Source: Albula goreensis
Lineage: Eukaryota; Chordata; Actinopteri; Albuliformes; Albulidae
Direction of reading: 5' to 3'
Length of the DNA stretch: 64,000 nucleotides
Assembly: GCA_022829145.1 (NCBI GenBank)
Contig: CM040746.1
Location: 9,814,684-9,878,683, forward strand
Below, piece after piece: positions 1-12,391 of this stretch. The notes under the pieces are model-generated. The model was not told the origin of the DNA. It was given only the letters and a program-made list of their open reading frames with translations, and did not search any database. Position 1 is the stretch's first letter; each line of letters opens with the position of its first letter. The translations under genes and the position numbers were made by a program.

Positions 1-325
<325 letters not shown>

Positions 326-2213
326 TTACATATGCATCTGCTCTTCAACTGGTGCCAGATTCCAAATGCTTAAAACATTTCCTGTTGTACCAAACTGTCA
401 AAAACACCATTTTAGTCTTGTCAATGGACCATATGCGTAAGGCCAGGTCCCCCAAAAAGGTTAGCACTTATCCACATTTATGTGGGTGGAGAGAGATTGA
501 TGGGAGAGAACAGCCCACAGAAACGAACAATGTGTAAACCAGGGCCATTACCCAGAATGCACCTCTTTCAACTCTGGGTGGCTAGTGGGGATGCAGCGGG
601 GTTTGTAAAGTCCTGGTAAGTCTTTCACTGGTCAAGGCAGACACAATCTGCAGAGCCAAAGAGGCCTCGTCAAAAGTATGTTAATTGTGTCAGTAAAGGT
701 TGCATGTGACTACTGAAAGAAACTGAACTACAGGGAACACTTTCCAGGGTTCTGACCTTCTCCATCTGTCAGTTTATACGGGCGCATGTTGGAATATCAA
801 ATATGCAGGCGGGATTTTAAAAATAAAGTCTACTTACTGGAATAGTTCTCTTATCACCATTACAAGAGAAGTGTGTTTACAGAGGACTGAGATGATGAGC
901 ATTTGTTGATAAGGCTCTTGGATGCAAAATGCAAAACCATGTCAACAAATAGACTGTTGGCTCACTCATTTTGACTGGTGATGTTCTGGTTAGGCCAGCC
1001 TCTTTGCCAGCCGAGACCAAACAATATACATCAAGTGAGATTAACCTGCAACCATGTATTTACTGGCTATGAAGGTAAATTGGTTACCCTCTTAACCTTT
1101 TGATGGTGGTCACTAGACTTCAAAAAGAACTCGAGCTCTTTGCCCCCTATTTTTCCCAGGGGAGGCTGATTCAGCTGTTGTCTTGCAAACAGGCCATAGC
1201 TGGTAATGGTGCGGATAGGAAACAAGTATGTCCCTGCAGGGCCCGCGGCTGCACCACACACCACAAACGCCCACTTTTAACCTGCCAGCAACCTGAGGGC
1301 TTGTGAAGTCTTGCTTAGTATCTCTGGAATCTTCTATGCAATGTTTTATTCACACTTGGGAGCATGAAAGGCCAGGATGACCTGCTTTGGTGCTAAAGCC
1401 TCCCCTCAGACTGAGACCTACTTCATGGTTTTGGCTGTGACATTTATAGCTTTGCTTTTTTTCATTATGGTTCATTACGGGTGTATTGTTTGCAGTCAGA
1501 TGTTTTTGGGATTAGCATAGCTGACTTGCATTAATGCTTTGGTGAAGTTTCCTTTATACCTGCTGGTCTGGGAATGTCGTTAGCCAGGTCTGCAATGATT
1601 TCTCATATTAATCAGGTGAATACAATAACTGTTGGTTCTTCCACATGTTAAGTCTCATATGAATGTGCTACATAAGTATAATGTATGTAATAGCTTGAGT
1701 CTGGAACATTAGTGTGACTGGTTTTGTTATAAGAGTGCAACAGCAAAAAAAGCCACACAAGGATTCTGGTTCAGTTTTCTCAGTGGGCCACAAACAAATC
1801 TGTGCTTATGTCCCTGAACTTGGCTGCATTGCACAAGAGTCCAGAGGGACAGCTGGCCGCAAGATAATGATTGGCAAACACAGAGACGACTGAACAAGTG
1901 CTAACGCAGACAATGAATGTGAATACATAACTGCATCAGGCGGCCTTGGCTTCTGTCTCACTTAATACTTACTTACAAATGCAGCTATACATATGCGGCA
2001 TATCCAATGTATTTAGCTCATTGAGCAGAATATAGCTGGGGGGGGCAGAGAGAAAGACTGGGAGAGACAGAGATGGAACACTCATAAAATAAAAGCTTGG
2101 TGTGGTGTGAAGTGTATCATAATGCTAAATTGCAAGAGGTAATGTACAGAATTATAGAAAATAATAAATACCAAAAGAAATAATGACAAATAATACATAC
2201 ACAAAAATATACA
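326..2213. other. Unique AT-rich DNA, no gene seen
   Basis: No coding region, RNA gene or recognisable mobile element was found here. Two small open frames overlap on opposite strands at about 1067-1306; neither protein is recognisable and neither has a domain-like pattern. An exon-like segment on the minus strand at 1977-2035 is listed separately. Confidence 0.5.
1977..2035 (-). other. Exon-like segment (possible pseudo-exon), 59 nt
   Basis: On the minus strand a long pyrimidine tract ending in CCCCCCCCAG precedes 59 bases followed by GTAAGTAAGT, a near-ideal splice donor. One of three frames is open (starts YILLNELNTLDMPHM, needing one leading base). The peptide is not recognised. Several such donor-acceptor pairs are expected by chance over 128 kb of strand, so this is a weak call. 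Confidence 0.12.
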
Positions 2214-2345
2214 TACATAAAAACATAATAAGGAGAACAAGCCATTTGGCACACATTGGCTCATCATTTACCTATAGCCTAGACAGTATCCAGCACTGTG
2301 TCGTGACCAGACTAAAAGGGTCTGGTCTACTGCATACCCTGGAAG
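2214..2345 (+). repeat. Old dispersed repeat fragment (related to 29021-29510)
   Basis: The segment reads as AAAACATAATAAGGAGAACA, then a GCCATTTGGCACACATTGGCTCA-like word, then CTAGACAGTATCCAGCACTG. It parallels the element at 29021: both carry an AAGAACA-like start, a GGCCATT word, a GCTCATC word and CTAGA.AG.ATCCAGCACTG in the same order. The order matches a retroelement-derived repeat I recall from many fish and amphibian genomes, but I cannot name the family with certainty. Confidence 0.45.
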
Positions 2346-5216
2346 GCTGTCACGCAGCCATTTGTCTTCTGCTTTGGCTATTTGCATGATTACTAATCTG
2401 AGGCTGCAGGGGGTCTCCCAAAGAATCTTATTAATGAAGTGACACGCTGCATTCTCCAAACCCAGATGTGGGTTTGCGATACAGCACTCACATTACCAAT
2501 GTCTTTTAATATGTCTGCTAATTTGACCGAAACGTCAACTATGCTAATTTGAATAAAACAATCAATTGGTTTTCTTACTTGTGTTGATGTGTTTTTGTAG
2601 ATGCGTTGCCAAATCTGGGGAAGTGGCTAATTTCCTGAAATGGTGCTGGAAAGAGAATATACTGGCACAGTACCATCACAACATTCTTTAGGGGGACCCT
2701 AGGCTGTTGTTTCTCGGTAGCTGTTGTACAATAAGTATTGTTTTAGCATTAAAAATTTTGCATTCCTAATAACCATAAATAAAAGTCCTTTGTGGTCAAA
2801 AGTACAAAACAGTTTTATCTCATTCGACTGTTTTAAGAGCCCAGGACCCATCACGGTGGTACAGTGCAGCATCACCATGACAGCCACACAAACAATAACC
2901 CTCTTCCACTTCCTGAGAGGTTTTCTCCTAAAACGCTGCCCCCCTTCCATATCTGATTAAAGGTTTTCACATTCAAGCATAAATCAAACAACAACCTTCC
3001 CTCCCGATCATCTCAAGTGCAATGCGGTGGTATCTAAAGCCACAACACAGGCCAAAAGCCATGACTTCATTTTTCCCCTCCCCCCCTTTTTGTTCTCTTG
3101 ATTTTCTAATCAGTTTGAGTTATGCCACAGTTCAAATATTTACATGCTCAGTTCAGGGCTTTTCGGAAAAATCTTACTGAGTGCATATTTTATCAATTTA
3201 TTCAGCTGGGAATGCTCTCATGTAGTCACAGTTAAACTCATTTTGGTGAATTACTTTTGTGCCAAAACCAATTGGCAGGCAAGCAGAGCAACACAATTTG
3301 TCAGAATCTTAAAACAAGTATCTTAAAAAAGTATTTTGAAAGTTTTAAATATGGGATTGAATTTACAATGTAAATATGATTTCGTTGAATCAAACATATT
3401 CTTGATGTTCAGTGCTGTTTTGAGAATTAAGCTAAGGGCGTGTCCTCTCAGAATGAGACAACAGTTCAAGACTGCAACAACAAAACCTAACCTAACTACC
3501 ACAGGCAAGGTAAAAATTAAACATATGCAGCTACCCCCCTTATCTACTGCTGGAGGATGCTTGTATGAACATAAGAAGTCATCACTACCCATTGTTTTTG
3601 TTTTTAAATTAACATTTTCATTTTAGCTTCTCCATGCCTGTTGTAAATGACGCCCTTATAAAAGCCCACATTGTCAGCCTGCGTGTCGATATCTCAAGCT
3701 CTTGGGCCCTATCTCCTGTCATGGGTCTGAGAGACGATGTGGGTCCAGATAACGTTATCTGCTGGCTGAACTCATTCACATACATCCAGGTGCCTTGGAT
3801 TAAGAGAGGAAGACATGACTAAGGTAATTACAGTTCCACTGCGCAGAAAAAAATGACAAAAGGAGGTCATGTTTGTTTCCTGGTATAAAAACCGAACAAT
3901 GGTTACGGTACTACCTGCCATTACCATAAATCACTGTAGATGGCTTTCCAATGCGAGCAGACCTCTTCAGAGTGGCCCAGCTATAGGCTCTTTCAAAACT
4001 GACCTTTTCCAGCACAAACAAAGCACTTCATGTAATGGGCGTTTTTCTGAGATATCAGCTTGATATGCTACAATTGTTGGTTGTGTTGATTGTGGTGGAT
4101 TTGCCGAACAGTTGTTGTTTCCTGAATATACGCGGCATTTTGGATAGCTGAATGTGTTGAATATGGTAAATATGGTCCCTCAGGAGAGCTGGCCATGCTA
4201 ACGGCTCCACCGAGTCTAGCAATCAATAGCACACTGCTTCAGACTCTATGTGCAAATTATTCTTTTCATGCAGTGCTGCTCAGCTTTAAGAAGGAAAACA
4301 CTTACGTTCTTCATTTTGTGAGTCACTCTGGGTGACAGAAAGGACCGGACAATACTCTTCAGCTCAGCTGGACCAATGTATGCCTGGTTTCAATCGGAGT
4401 CTCATCTCAAAAAACGCTGGGTGAGGCATGAGGGAACAAGAATGCAGGAACTGAACAGCCTCTCGTGACTCCCGATGTAGCCGGCTATTTAAGCTTCTTC
4501 ACCCAGGTGCCCCTAATCAGAATTAGCACCTTCGAAGCCAGGATACCTGTAGAGTGGGAGAGAAAAAAAAACCGGGAGAGAGACACAGCAAACAGCACAC
4601 CGGCAATGATGAGCTAAAACCATGTAACAACTCATTGCCTGGTTATTGAATGCAAGCATTTTTTAAATTGTATTCACAAACCAACAATAATCTAAAAGAA
4701 TTGCTCTGACTTTGGTAATCTTTTTTTTGTAATGTTTTGTATTTATATTGTTTAAATCTTTTTTAACAGGAAAGACTCTCTGAGATGATGACCTGTTTCG
4801 TAAGGGTATTCTGTCCAAGCTGCCATGTACATCTGCTTTAACAAGAAAAGAATTTGAATAAACACACACATACACACATGCGCGGGCACACACACACACA
4901 CACAAGATTAAATGTGAAAGTTATGGTCAAATCTAGGTTTACAACCATGTAAATGCTCACCACAAGTACTGCACTGGGCCAAATAAGAACATTTTATCTG
5001 AAAGGTTAGGATAAGTGCAGATTTGTCAAGTGTCAATAGTGATGTGTCAAGTATTATCTACTACAAGAGGTGGTGTTAACCTTTACTGTCAGTGATAGAA
5101 TGTAATTGGAACTCCTGGGTTTTTAGTCTGAATTCCTACGCTTACCTCTTGTCAGTGGTTTTAGCGTTGGGAGACTCAGCTTGATTCCTTTCTCTAATCA
5201 CAGAGGTTGCAGTATA
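2346..5216. other. Mostly unique DNA, no gene seen
   Basis: No recognised coding sequence. Contents noted: a retroelement-tail-like word GACCGAAACGTCAAC followed by AATAAAAC (about 2508-2575) containing a short direct repeat GCTAATTTGA; a poly-C/T run near 3078-3090; and a CA tract at 4862-4904, listed separately. Small open frames at 3323-3626 and 3634-3822 have no recognisable product. Confidence 0.45.
4862..4904. repeat. Interrupted CA microsatellite
   Basis: ACACACACATACACACATGC is followed by GCGGG and a second CA run. It is a simple repeat and an ordinary vertebrate feature. Confidence 0.95.
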
Positions 5217-5671
5217 CACTGAACCCTCGTTATAGCGAACCTTCTTGAAACAGGTTTTGGTTATAACGGACTATTTCTGCTGTAACAACATGTGTGGTCT
5301 GTTCTGGTTCAGAGTGTGTGTGTGCCAGAAGTGATCATTATGTAGTAAAATATATGTGTTGTAAACTCGACTGTTTCCTTTCAGTGGACCTCTGTGTGCA
5401 GAGGACAGACACCTTTCCTGAATAACAAAGAGTGTGCCTGGGTGTGATGGAATAGTACTGGTCAGCAGGTAAGGTGGTCTGATGTAGCTGGTAGAGTAGA
5501 GGACCTCCCGAGTATTGTTGTACACTGAACTCTAAGAGTAATTATGACCCGGCACCACAGCTGAGGTGGGACTACTGTGTGTTTTCTTATTATCACCTGG
5601 TTATATTGTACTATTGGTTATATCGTACTTCCTTTCCCCCCCAATTACTCTGGTTTAACTAGGGTTCAGTG
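5217..5671. mobile_element. Pogo/Tigger-like miniature transposon (MITE), 455 bp
   Basis: The left end reads TA|CACTGAACCCTCGTTATA and the right end reads, as reverse complement, TA|CACTGAACCCTAGTTAAA. The inverted termini match at about 16 of 18 positions, and TA dinucleotides flank both ends (5215-5216 and 5672-5673), as expected of a Tc1/mariner-superfamily target duplication. Subterminal GGTTATA-type words recur (TTGGTTATAACGG at 5257, CTGGTTATATTG and TTGGTTATATCG near 5597-5625). This is typical of pogo/Tigger ends, where transposase-binding repeats resemble CGTTATAACGA. No transposase frame is present: the 84-codon minus-strand frame inside (5271-5525) has no DDE signature. It is a non-autonomous element. 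The boundaries and TA duplication are seen directly; the family is inferred from the termini. Confidence 0.8.
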
Positions 5672-8394
5672 TAAAGTTTTTCTATGTATCTTTTGTTGAA
5701 ACAAAAAGGTCTGATTTACTGAAGTATTTAGTAAATCCAAAGCCGCAAAAGCAAAAAGGCTCAGAGAGCATGTGATTGGTTGAGGTAATTATTTCGCTCA
5801 AATCATAATTCATATCCAGTTTTAAGTTTTAACATGCTAAGGCATGTTTGTGAATGGAACATTACTGCATTGCCCCTAAGCTGTAATGTTTTTCCTACAC
5901 CACATCGACCCCAGGTTCCTATGACAATTAAAAGTGTGTGACAGGTTTCTTTTAAGCCTATATAATGAATTTCCTTTAGCGTCTGTCAGTCTCTGACAGT
6001 CAGTAATGTAAGTTAAAAAATGATGCAAAAAAAGGAACAAAATATGAAACATGAAAACAACAGGGGAGACTAATTACAGCGACGCTCAGTCTAGATGATT
6101 AATACAAGAAGCTGCGTGAACTTATTTTGTACCCGCCCCGTTCCACATTCTCAAAATATGAATTATTTCCGACGTGCTTCCTCCAGCGTGTGGTTTATTA
6201 GCCTGCTTGAGCAGTCATAGATGAACCCACATAGTGTTTGAGACGGCATGCCTCGACGCCGTGCCGAAGCAGTGAAAATCACCTTTCACTAAGAACTCGG
6301 ATAATTGCAAAGGAAGCAGTAATCAATCAGAAACCTTCAAAGTTTTGAGTGTTTGGCGGTTGTTTTCCTCCATCGCCCCTTATTGTTCTGTCTGCAACAC
6401 TACCCCCTAACCCCCCCATCCCAAAGTGTTTTAATACATGAGTTTCTGATTGTGTTCACCAAGTTAAATGGACAATAATCAAGTAGAGATTGTGCACGTG
6501 TATGTCTGAACACATGTCCTCCAAGATTTTATCTGACAACTACTGTCACTGTCCAACAGTTCTTCAGTTCTTTTCGGAGATAGAAATGTATTCAGTTACA
6601 GAGAAAACCAACAAAGTTTGGCTAGTGCATTGGAGATATATAAATTTGAGAAAAATAAAATGGTTTCCGTCTCTCTCATGTTGATTTGGGGAGGGTAAGA
6701 GGAGGAGTCAGGGTTGGGGGGGTGGATGAATGGAGCTTTTCTCAGCTATTTCCCAAGGTCTATACTTTTGGGCTCTTTTATGGTACTGTAAAATGTTTGA
6801 CTACCCCCACCAAAATTGGTTTAGAATACATTTGTATCATCCAGAAGAGCCCTTGGCCCACTGTTAAGAGAAAACTGCTTCATCTGTCTCCATCTTGATA
6901 TGCTTTATTGTGTTCACACTGGATTTTTTTGCAGATTGCCATTGGCTTTCAGCATTTCCAGCTTATGAGTCATTCGTCTTCAAAACGGCAATGAAGATTC
7001 AATGTGACTTCTAGGAGGTTTTCGAATCACCAAGGGCCTCTGTTGCAAAAACATGTCATGTTTTGTCTCTGAGCCAGATATATTTGTTGCACTGTACAAG
7101 TTTAGACAACTGATTTACATTTATATATGTTGACTACAGTAAACTCATATCATATCGAACAATATATGCCTACAGTGTGCTAAAACAATTTCGTACAAGT
7201 AGTTGAGGATTATGCTGCACTGCATTCTGGGATTGAATTTTTTCTTTAAAATTATTTTCTGATCAGGTTAGGGATTGGTCGAAAATTTGCATTCCCTTCT
7301 TGGTCCTCTTCCCTGCAACTCACATTTTTACTTTGTGTGGAGATATATGGTTAATTGAATAATTTCATTTCGATTTCAGGAGATTCAGCAAATATCTGAA
7401 AATACACACATTGTAAGGAATTAATGTTTACAGTCTATACCAGACAGCTAGGGCAGCAATGTTAATATTTTTGTGTAACAATAATAATTATGTATAAATG
7501 CAAAGTAAGCAAGCAAGAGGGCACATGTCCTTATAGAAGCTGCATTTTCCTTTGATGTTCCCTCCGCCACATCTATAACGTTTCAACAAAACTCTGAAAT
7601 ATGAGTCATGTTGAATGAAGCTCAATCTCAGACTATGTCTTCAAGCGGTTAAACTGGCTATTGGCAATTCTGGATGAGGGTAAAAGCTGTTATTCAACAT
7701 TTTCTACATCTTTATTTCATATCCAAGTTTAATTTGGCATCTCTGTCAGGAGGATGAAAGCCTTATCTAGTGTAGCTTTGAGGCATGGTGTGAATCATGA
7801 ATAAAATCAATCTTTTAGGTGACTGATAAATGTCTGCTCTTGTTCTTGGGCAATAAATAAATAAATGTAATCCTCCCCATTACCTGGAGAACCTGAGCCA
7901 TTATTTATGTCTGAACAGAATTCAATTATTCAAGTGTCAGACAGAAATCGCTTGAGCATTCTCCTAAAGTTATGATCCAACTCAAACTCCACACCGGCGA
8001 AAATAATTCCATCTTCACATTGACTACGCTTACAATTTTCTGCATGTTAAGTTTGTTAAAAATGGGGAGCTTTTTAATTTTATTTACAACCCTGTAATTC
8101 CTTTTTTTCAATAATTGCAGTCATATTGGCTTGTGGTGAGGAATGCTGTTATTTACAGGGAAAGCTATATAAGTGTGTGGAAACAAGCCCCTGGCTTAGC
8201 AAAGCAACCCTGAAGCTAGCTTCACTCAAAATTGTGAGGCTGAGAAATAACTGTCACAGCTGTCATCGTGTTGTAACGCTACACAACTTTGGGGATGTTA
8301 TTTGCTAATAAATCAATGGACTAATATTGAATCGGGGGAGCTCCAATATGGTCACGGAAAATTCTCTGGCGGTTCTTCTAGAATAAATGTAGAC
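5672..8394. other. Unique DNA with one regulatory candidate; no gene seen
   Basis: No recognised coding or RNA gene. The block at 6050-6340 is listed separately. A G-rich run occurs at 6692-6725. Short imperfect repeats only (AAATAAATAAATG near 7855). The remainder is AT-rich, unremarkable sequence. Confidence 0.45.
6050..6340. promoter_or_regulatory. Candidate conserved non-coding element
   Basis: This block is richer in GC and CpG than its neighbours and has clustered homeodomain-type words: ACTAATTACAGCGACG at its start, GATGATTAATAC, TGAATTATTTCC and AGTAATCAATCAG near 6320. It has no sustained open frame on either strand. The style, AT-core homeodomain sites embedded in non-repetitive CpG-retaining sequence, is that of vertebrate developmental enhancers. 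No conservation data were available, so the call is compositional. Confidence 0.3.
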
Positions 8395-8590
8395 ATTGGT
8401 AAGCTTTTGGGAAGAAAGTGGTGTGGAGGAGCAGCAGAGGGTGGTTGTTTAGTAGTCTGATGGCTTGAAGGCAGAAAGTGTCTCTTGGCCTGTCGATCCT
8501 GGCTCCTATACTTCAGAAATTCCTACCAGACGACAGTTGGGCGTGAACATTCCATGGCTGAGGTGGCCAGCTTCCCTGCTGTTTTGTCTT
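8395..8590 (+). repeat. Degenerate dispersed fish repeat
   Basis: The order of words AGCAGCAGAGGGTGG, AGTCTGATGGCTTGAAGGCAG, AAAGTGTCTCTTGGCC, CCTACCAGACGACAG and TCCATGGCTGAGGTGGC matches, in order and spacing, a repeat I recall as common in teleost genomes (consensus style: gatggcc-tg-gg-agaagct-tctct, then accagacggcagcagg, then catggctggggtggc). The copy is diverged and truncated. The family name is not certain; it may be a fragment of a non-LTR element. Confidence 0.4.
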
Positions 8591-11500
8591 TGTCCGTATG
8601 TTACCTAATAAAGATGCCTTAGCTGGGAGGTCCATAAGCTTCGCCCTTCTTTTTACAGTCTGTAGTCTAGCAGAGTGCAGCGGTCATTACTACGGAGTGT
8701 CCAGGATATCGTTCTATGGCGCATATATACTTGTCTGTAATTTCAGTGCTGTAATTTCACTTGAATATCATTCTGTTCTTTCATTTTATTTAAGGTCCAT
8801 GTCGTAATCAAATCCCTGAATCACATGGGAATCAATAATAGGTATTAAATTTAAAAAAAAAAATTAAGCAAATACACTACAAAAACCTAAAGCAAACAGA
8901 ACTAATCCATATGAATTGTGTTCTCCTAATTTGTGACATGGACTGAAGATGCCTCCCAAGAGTTCTGAATCTTCTATAGACTTCCATTTTGACACTGATC
9001 AACCACACTTACGCCCACATTTTCAAGGGATGAGACCTTGATCTGCGGTGTCTATTTACATCTGCACGAACCGAATTCCAGCCCCTCGACCCCACGACCT
9101 GGAGCTGTCGGCGAACTCTGGTGCATAATGAACTGTGAGGATGTGGACCTGGACATGCCGTCAGCAAAGCCAGGGCCCAGTTTTACTGTGCAGAAAGACC
9201 AAATGCAGACAGACCAAAGCAGAACGCTCTCCCCTGTGGGTTTGTTCGTGCTTCTCCAAACCCTTCCACATATTCCAGAATCCTGCTCCAGGGAGAAGTA
9301 CCATCGACTGGCACGTGTTCACTTCCTCCCCAATGACATCACTTCCTTTTACTTTTCATTAATAGGGACCATTTGAAATATTGCTGTTATTGGAAGGTAT
9401 TATCTCGACTTTGACAAGATCTTACTCCGCCCATGTTCTGAACTTGTTAATCATGAGTTAATATTGGAGTGAAACATGACGGAATCTTTCATTTACCCAG
9501 GATAAAGCCCCACAGAGTTCCCTCAGGGGAGGACAGGTTGAAGCAGACTAGTCATACAGCTATGCTGGCTAAGAACTTTTGCTTATGTTGAAACCAAAAT
9601 GAAGCAAACTATAAGTTTGGGGTGTACTTTTCCCATGCATGACAACTCAACAGCAATATGATTTGTTTTAACATAGCTGTTTTACTGCTTTGTCATTTTT
9701 AATTCTGTCTCATGTATTCCTGATCATGCCCAGTCATGTACACCGTTCCCTTCGCCAGATTCTCTTTAAAAAAGAAACGTCAATTTCAGTTAGCTTTCTT
9801 TCCAGGATAAATAAAGGATAGATAAATACAACAAAATGTTAAAAAAATATTTTTTTTTTTCTGGACCAAACAAAAAAAACAATCAAAGACAGAGCCACAA
9901 GAAAATAAACTTGACTACATGAAGTATATAAAAATCTGTACAAATGTAAAGAAAGCTTGCAGTCTTTTTACTGTTATTTTTCTGAGAAGCGGATTAACCA
10001 TAAACCTGTTTCCCATCTGGAACGGGGTGTGGGTCCTGTAGTCTGTCTGACAGCGGCCCATCCTCACACAGATACTCAGAGCTCATCCTGGCACAAGCTT
10101 TGTTCAGCCGAACTGCATTCTCAACCGCCTTTGCCTTCACTGGCTAGCAGAGTGTTGGTAGGAGACAGACAATCGGGTTCAATGAAATATGTGGAGGAAA
10201 CTTAAGGAGAGGAGCAGCCAAGCAACAAATGTAAGGTTGCCAGACTGTTAAATAAAAAAATTACCAAATAATTTATTTAGTGACCTTATTTCTATGTCTC
10301 CTTCCATTATATACTAAATGCAGTTGTAAAGGCCATAGTATATTATATTTTATAGATGCAGCTTTTTGTTTGGATGGTTTCATAAAGCTAACTCAGATTT
10401 TGATTTGAAATGATAGATGCATTCGCTGTATTTTTATTAAACAAAATTGAAGACACCATACCAGACAGGTTGTTTGTGTAGTACTTTTTTAATTATGCAA
10501 AGTATGAGTAAGAGTTTGCACACTTGACTGTGTAAACCACAGGTGCTGGAGACATGCAAATGCCAACAATAAAACAAGGTGCAGACAGACAGATAGACTG
10601 TGATAGTTCATGTTTCCATTTTCTATTTTGTGATGTGATGTTCTCTATACTGTATATATCTGTTTAGTAATTTTTAACATTTGTACACTTATTTAATGGT
10701 GAATTCTTATATAAAATATTGTATTGATACCATTGGTTGATCACCAATCATGGGACCAATCGTGGGAAGTCTTTATAAGAGGATCTTACACCATTTATTG
10801 TAAGACTCTGACGAAGGACAGACATGTCCAAAATGTAAGTCACTTTCATTCAATAAAGTTGTAAACACAGCAAGAGACGCAGTATTGCAGAGTTTTTTAG
10901 TTCTGTTTTAATTAAAATATTTTTTTCCACATTACAGTAAACTATCCTCAAAGTCATTCCTATTAAAACAACAGTTTTACTGAATGCATGTGAGTTTAAT
11001 TCTGAAAATGTTGCAAACTTTTTCCCTTATTAAAAAACATTTTCCCTTATTATAATACCACTGAAAAACTTTTTAATCTCTCCTGTGACCAAGTAATATC
11101 ATGAACACCAACCCACTACTTATTGCAGTTTCAAATGATCAAGTTATTTATTGCCAAGTTATTTTGAAAAATTACACAACAAACGCATACAGCTGCAAAT
11201 ACACTTTATACTAGCATGAACAAAATGACCTGAACCTGTGACATAGAGCTGTGACCAGTAGAACCAGTAACATTAACTAATAATGATAAAAAACGAATGG
11301 GGAAGGTGTTAATGTAATCGGGCTCTCCCTACCTGAAGCGGCATGTCTGCAGACTAATTGAGAGAGCAGAGCAGTCAGGAGAGGCAGGCCTCGCTGATGA
11401 GCCAGCATGCTCTGTTTCACTCGAGACAGAGACACCGACATGACAAATAGCCTGCAACTTCACTTAATAAAGCCATCAGTGACTCCCTCCGTTCGGCGAG

Positions 11501-12306
11501 CAGGGCTGGGAACATCCTACTAATGAAGCCGGACATCCCTAAATTTCTCATTATCGTCTACCGCTTCGCCGAAGCCAGAAGCCTCTAGGGCGCGGGATTG
11601 GTCCGTGCTCTTCCGTCCAGAAACCGTGTGGCAAGCGGGTTGGTGCGGTTCGCCTATGGTCAAGGACGCCTGGAGGAGTTGTTTATTCCGGGGGGGGGGC
11701 TTGACGGACGAAGCTCTCTGGTTGTGCTTCCTGTCTGGTTCCTCTTCACCCAAATAATCAAAATATTCAGATTTTGACCAAAAGTAATTTTATGCATGTT
11801 ACTTTGCATGAGTAAATATTTATGAAACAAAAGGAAGCAGGAGGTTCGATGAAACACTCCAGTGATATTTTAAATCTGCAGCATAGATGTGGGAAGAGTG
11901 TAATTTGGCTCGCAAAAGAGAGTCCACATCTGGGCATGAAATAATGCAGTCATGGTAACATAAAAAACAACAATAAACCAATGTTTATGAATCTGAAAAC
12001 ACTCTGGGAAGATGTCAGCCTTTTAACGACTGATGGCAACTTCTTCAAGTATTTCCTGTTTGTATAAAATGTTTAGGGTGATGTCTGGATGGGAAATAAC
12101 ATTTTATTGTTTCTTGAACTTAATTTTATTATATATTGATGTTTTTTTGTTATATTGTGACACTGTGATATTTATTTTGCTGCCTAAAGTCGGGTTAATG
12201 ATCAAAGGGTTGTTCCATCTTTGTCTTAAAATGACTTTTGAAACATTTATGGCAGCTCAACCACTGAAAATACTTGAATTTCAAATTAATTGGACTCATT
12301 CATGTG
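8591..12306. other. Mostly unique DNA, no gene seen
   Basis: The open frame at 9038-9376 (112 codons) lies in a GC-richer patch; a second, overlapping frame (9135-9362) is also open, and neither product is recognised. The repeat tail at 10735-10870 is listed separately. 11320-11520 and 11560-11720 are GC/CpG-richer unique patches with no motif strong enough to name. A G9 run sits at about 11691-11699. Confidence 0.4.
10735..10870 (+). repeat. Retroelement 3'-tail-like sequence with degenerate hammerhead-like core
   Basis: The segment contains ACTCTGACGAAGGACAGACA followed by TGTCC AAAATG and ends with CATTCAATAAAGTTG. Several fish retroelement tails share the layout CTGAHGA, short stem, GAAAC, then AATAAA. 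Here CTGACGA is followed by a stem GGACA/TGTCC, but the expected GAAA is AAAA, so a working ribozyme is unlikely. A tandem ACCAATCATGGG/ACCAATCGTGGG lies just upstream (10750-10770). The repeat nature is an inference from recalled patterns. Confidence 0.3.
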
Positions 12307-12391
12307 ATAATAATAATAATAATAATATTCATACAGCTAGTACTACTACTGCTGCTGCTACTAAAACTAGCACTCACACCACTACTACTAC
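12307..12391. repeat. Compound trinucleotide repeat (AAT, ACT, GCT)
   Basis: A TAA run (12307-12326) is followed by ACTACTACTGCTGCTGCTACT and a second ACT run ending near 12391. It is a simple repeat. The plus-strand open frame through it (12033-12437) is low-complexity Asn/Thr coding and is not considered a gene. Confidence 0.95.

Noticed and set aside
9038..9376. 112-codon plus-strand frame in GC-richer DNA
   Set aside because: A second overlapping plus-strand frame is also open, no domain is visible, and no splice or start context was convincing.
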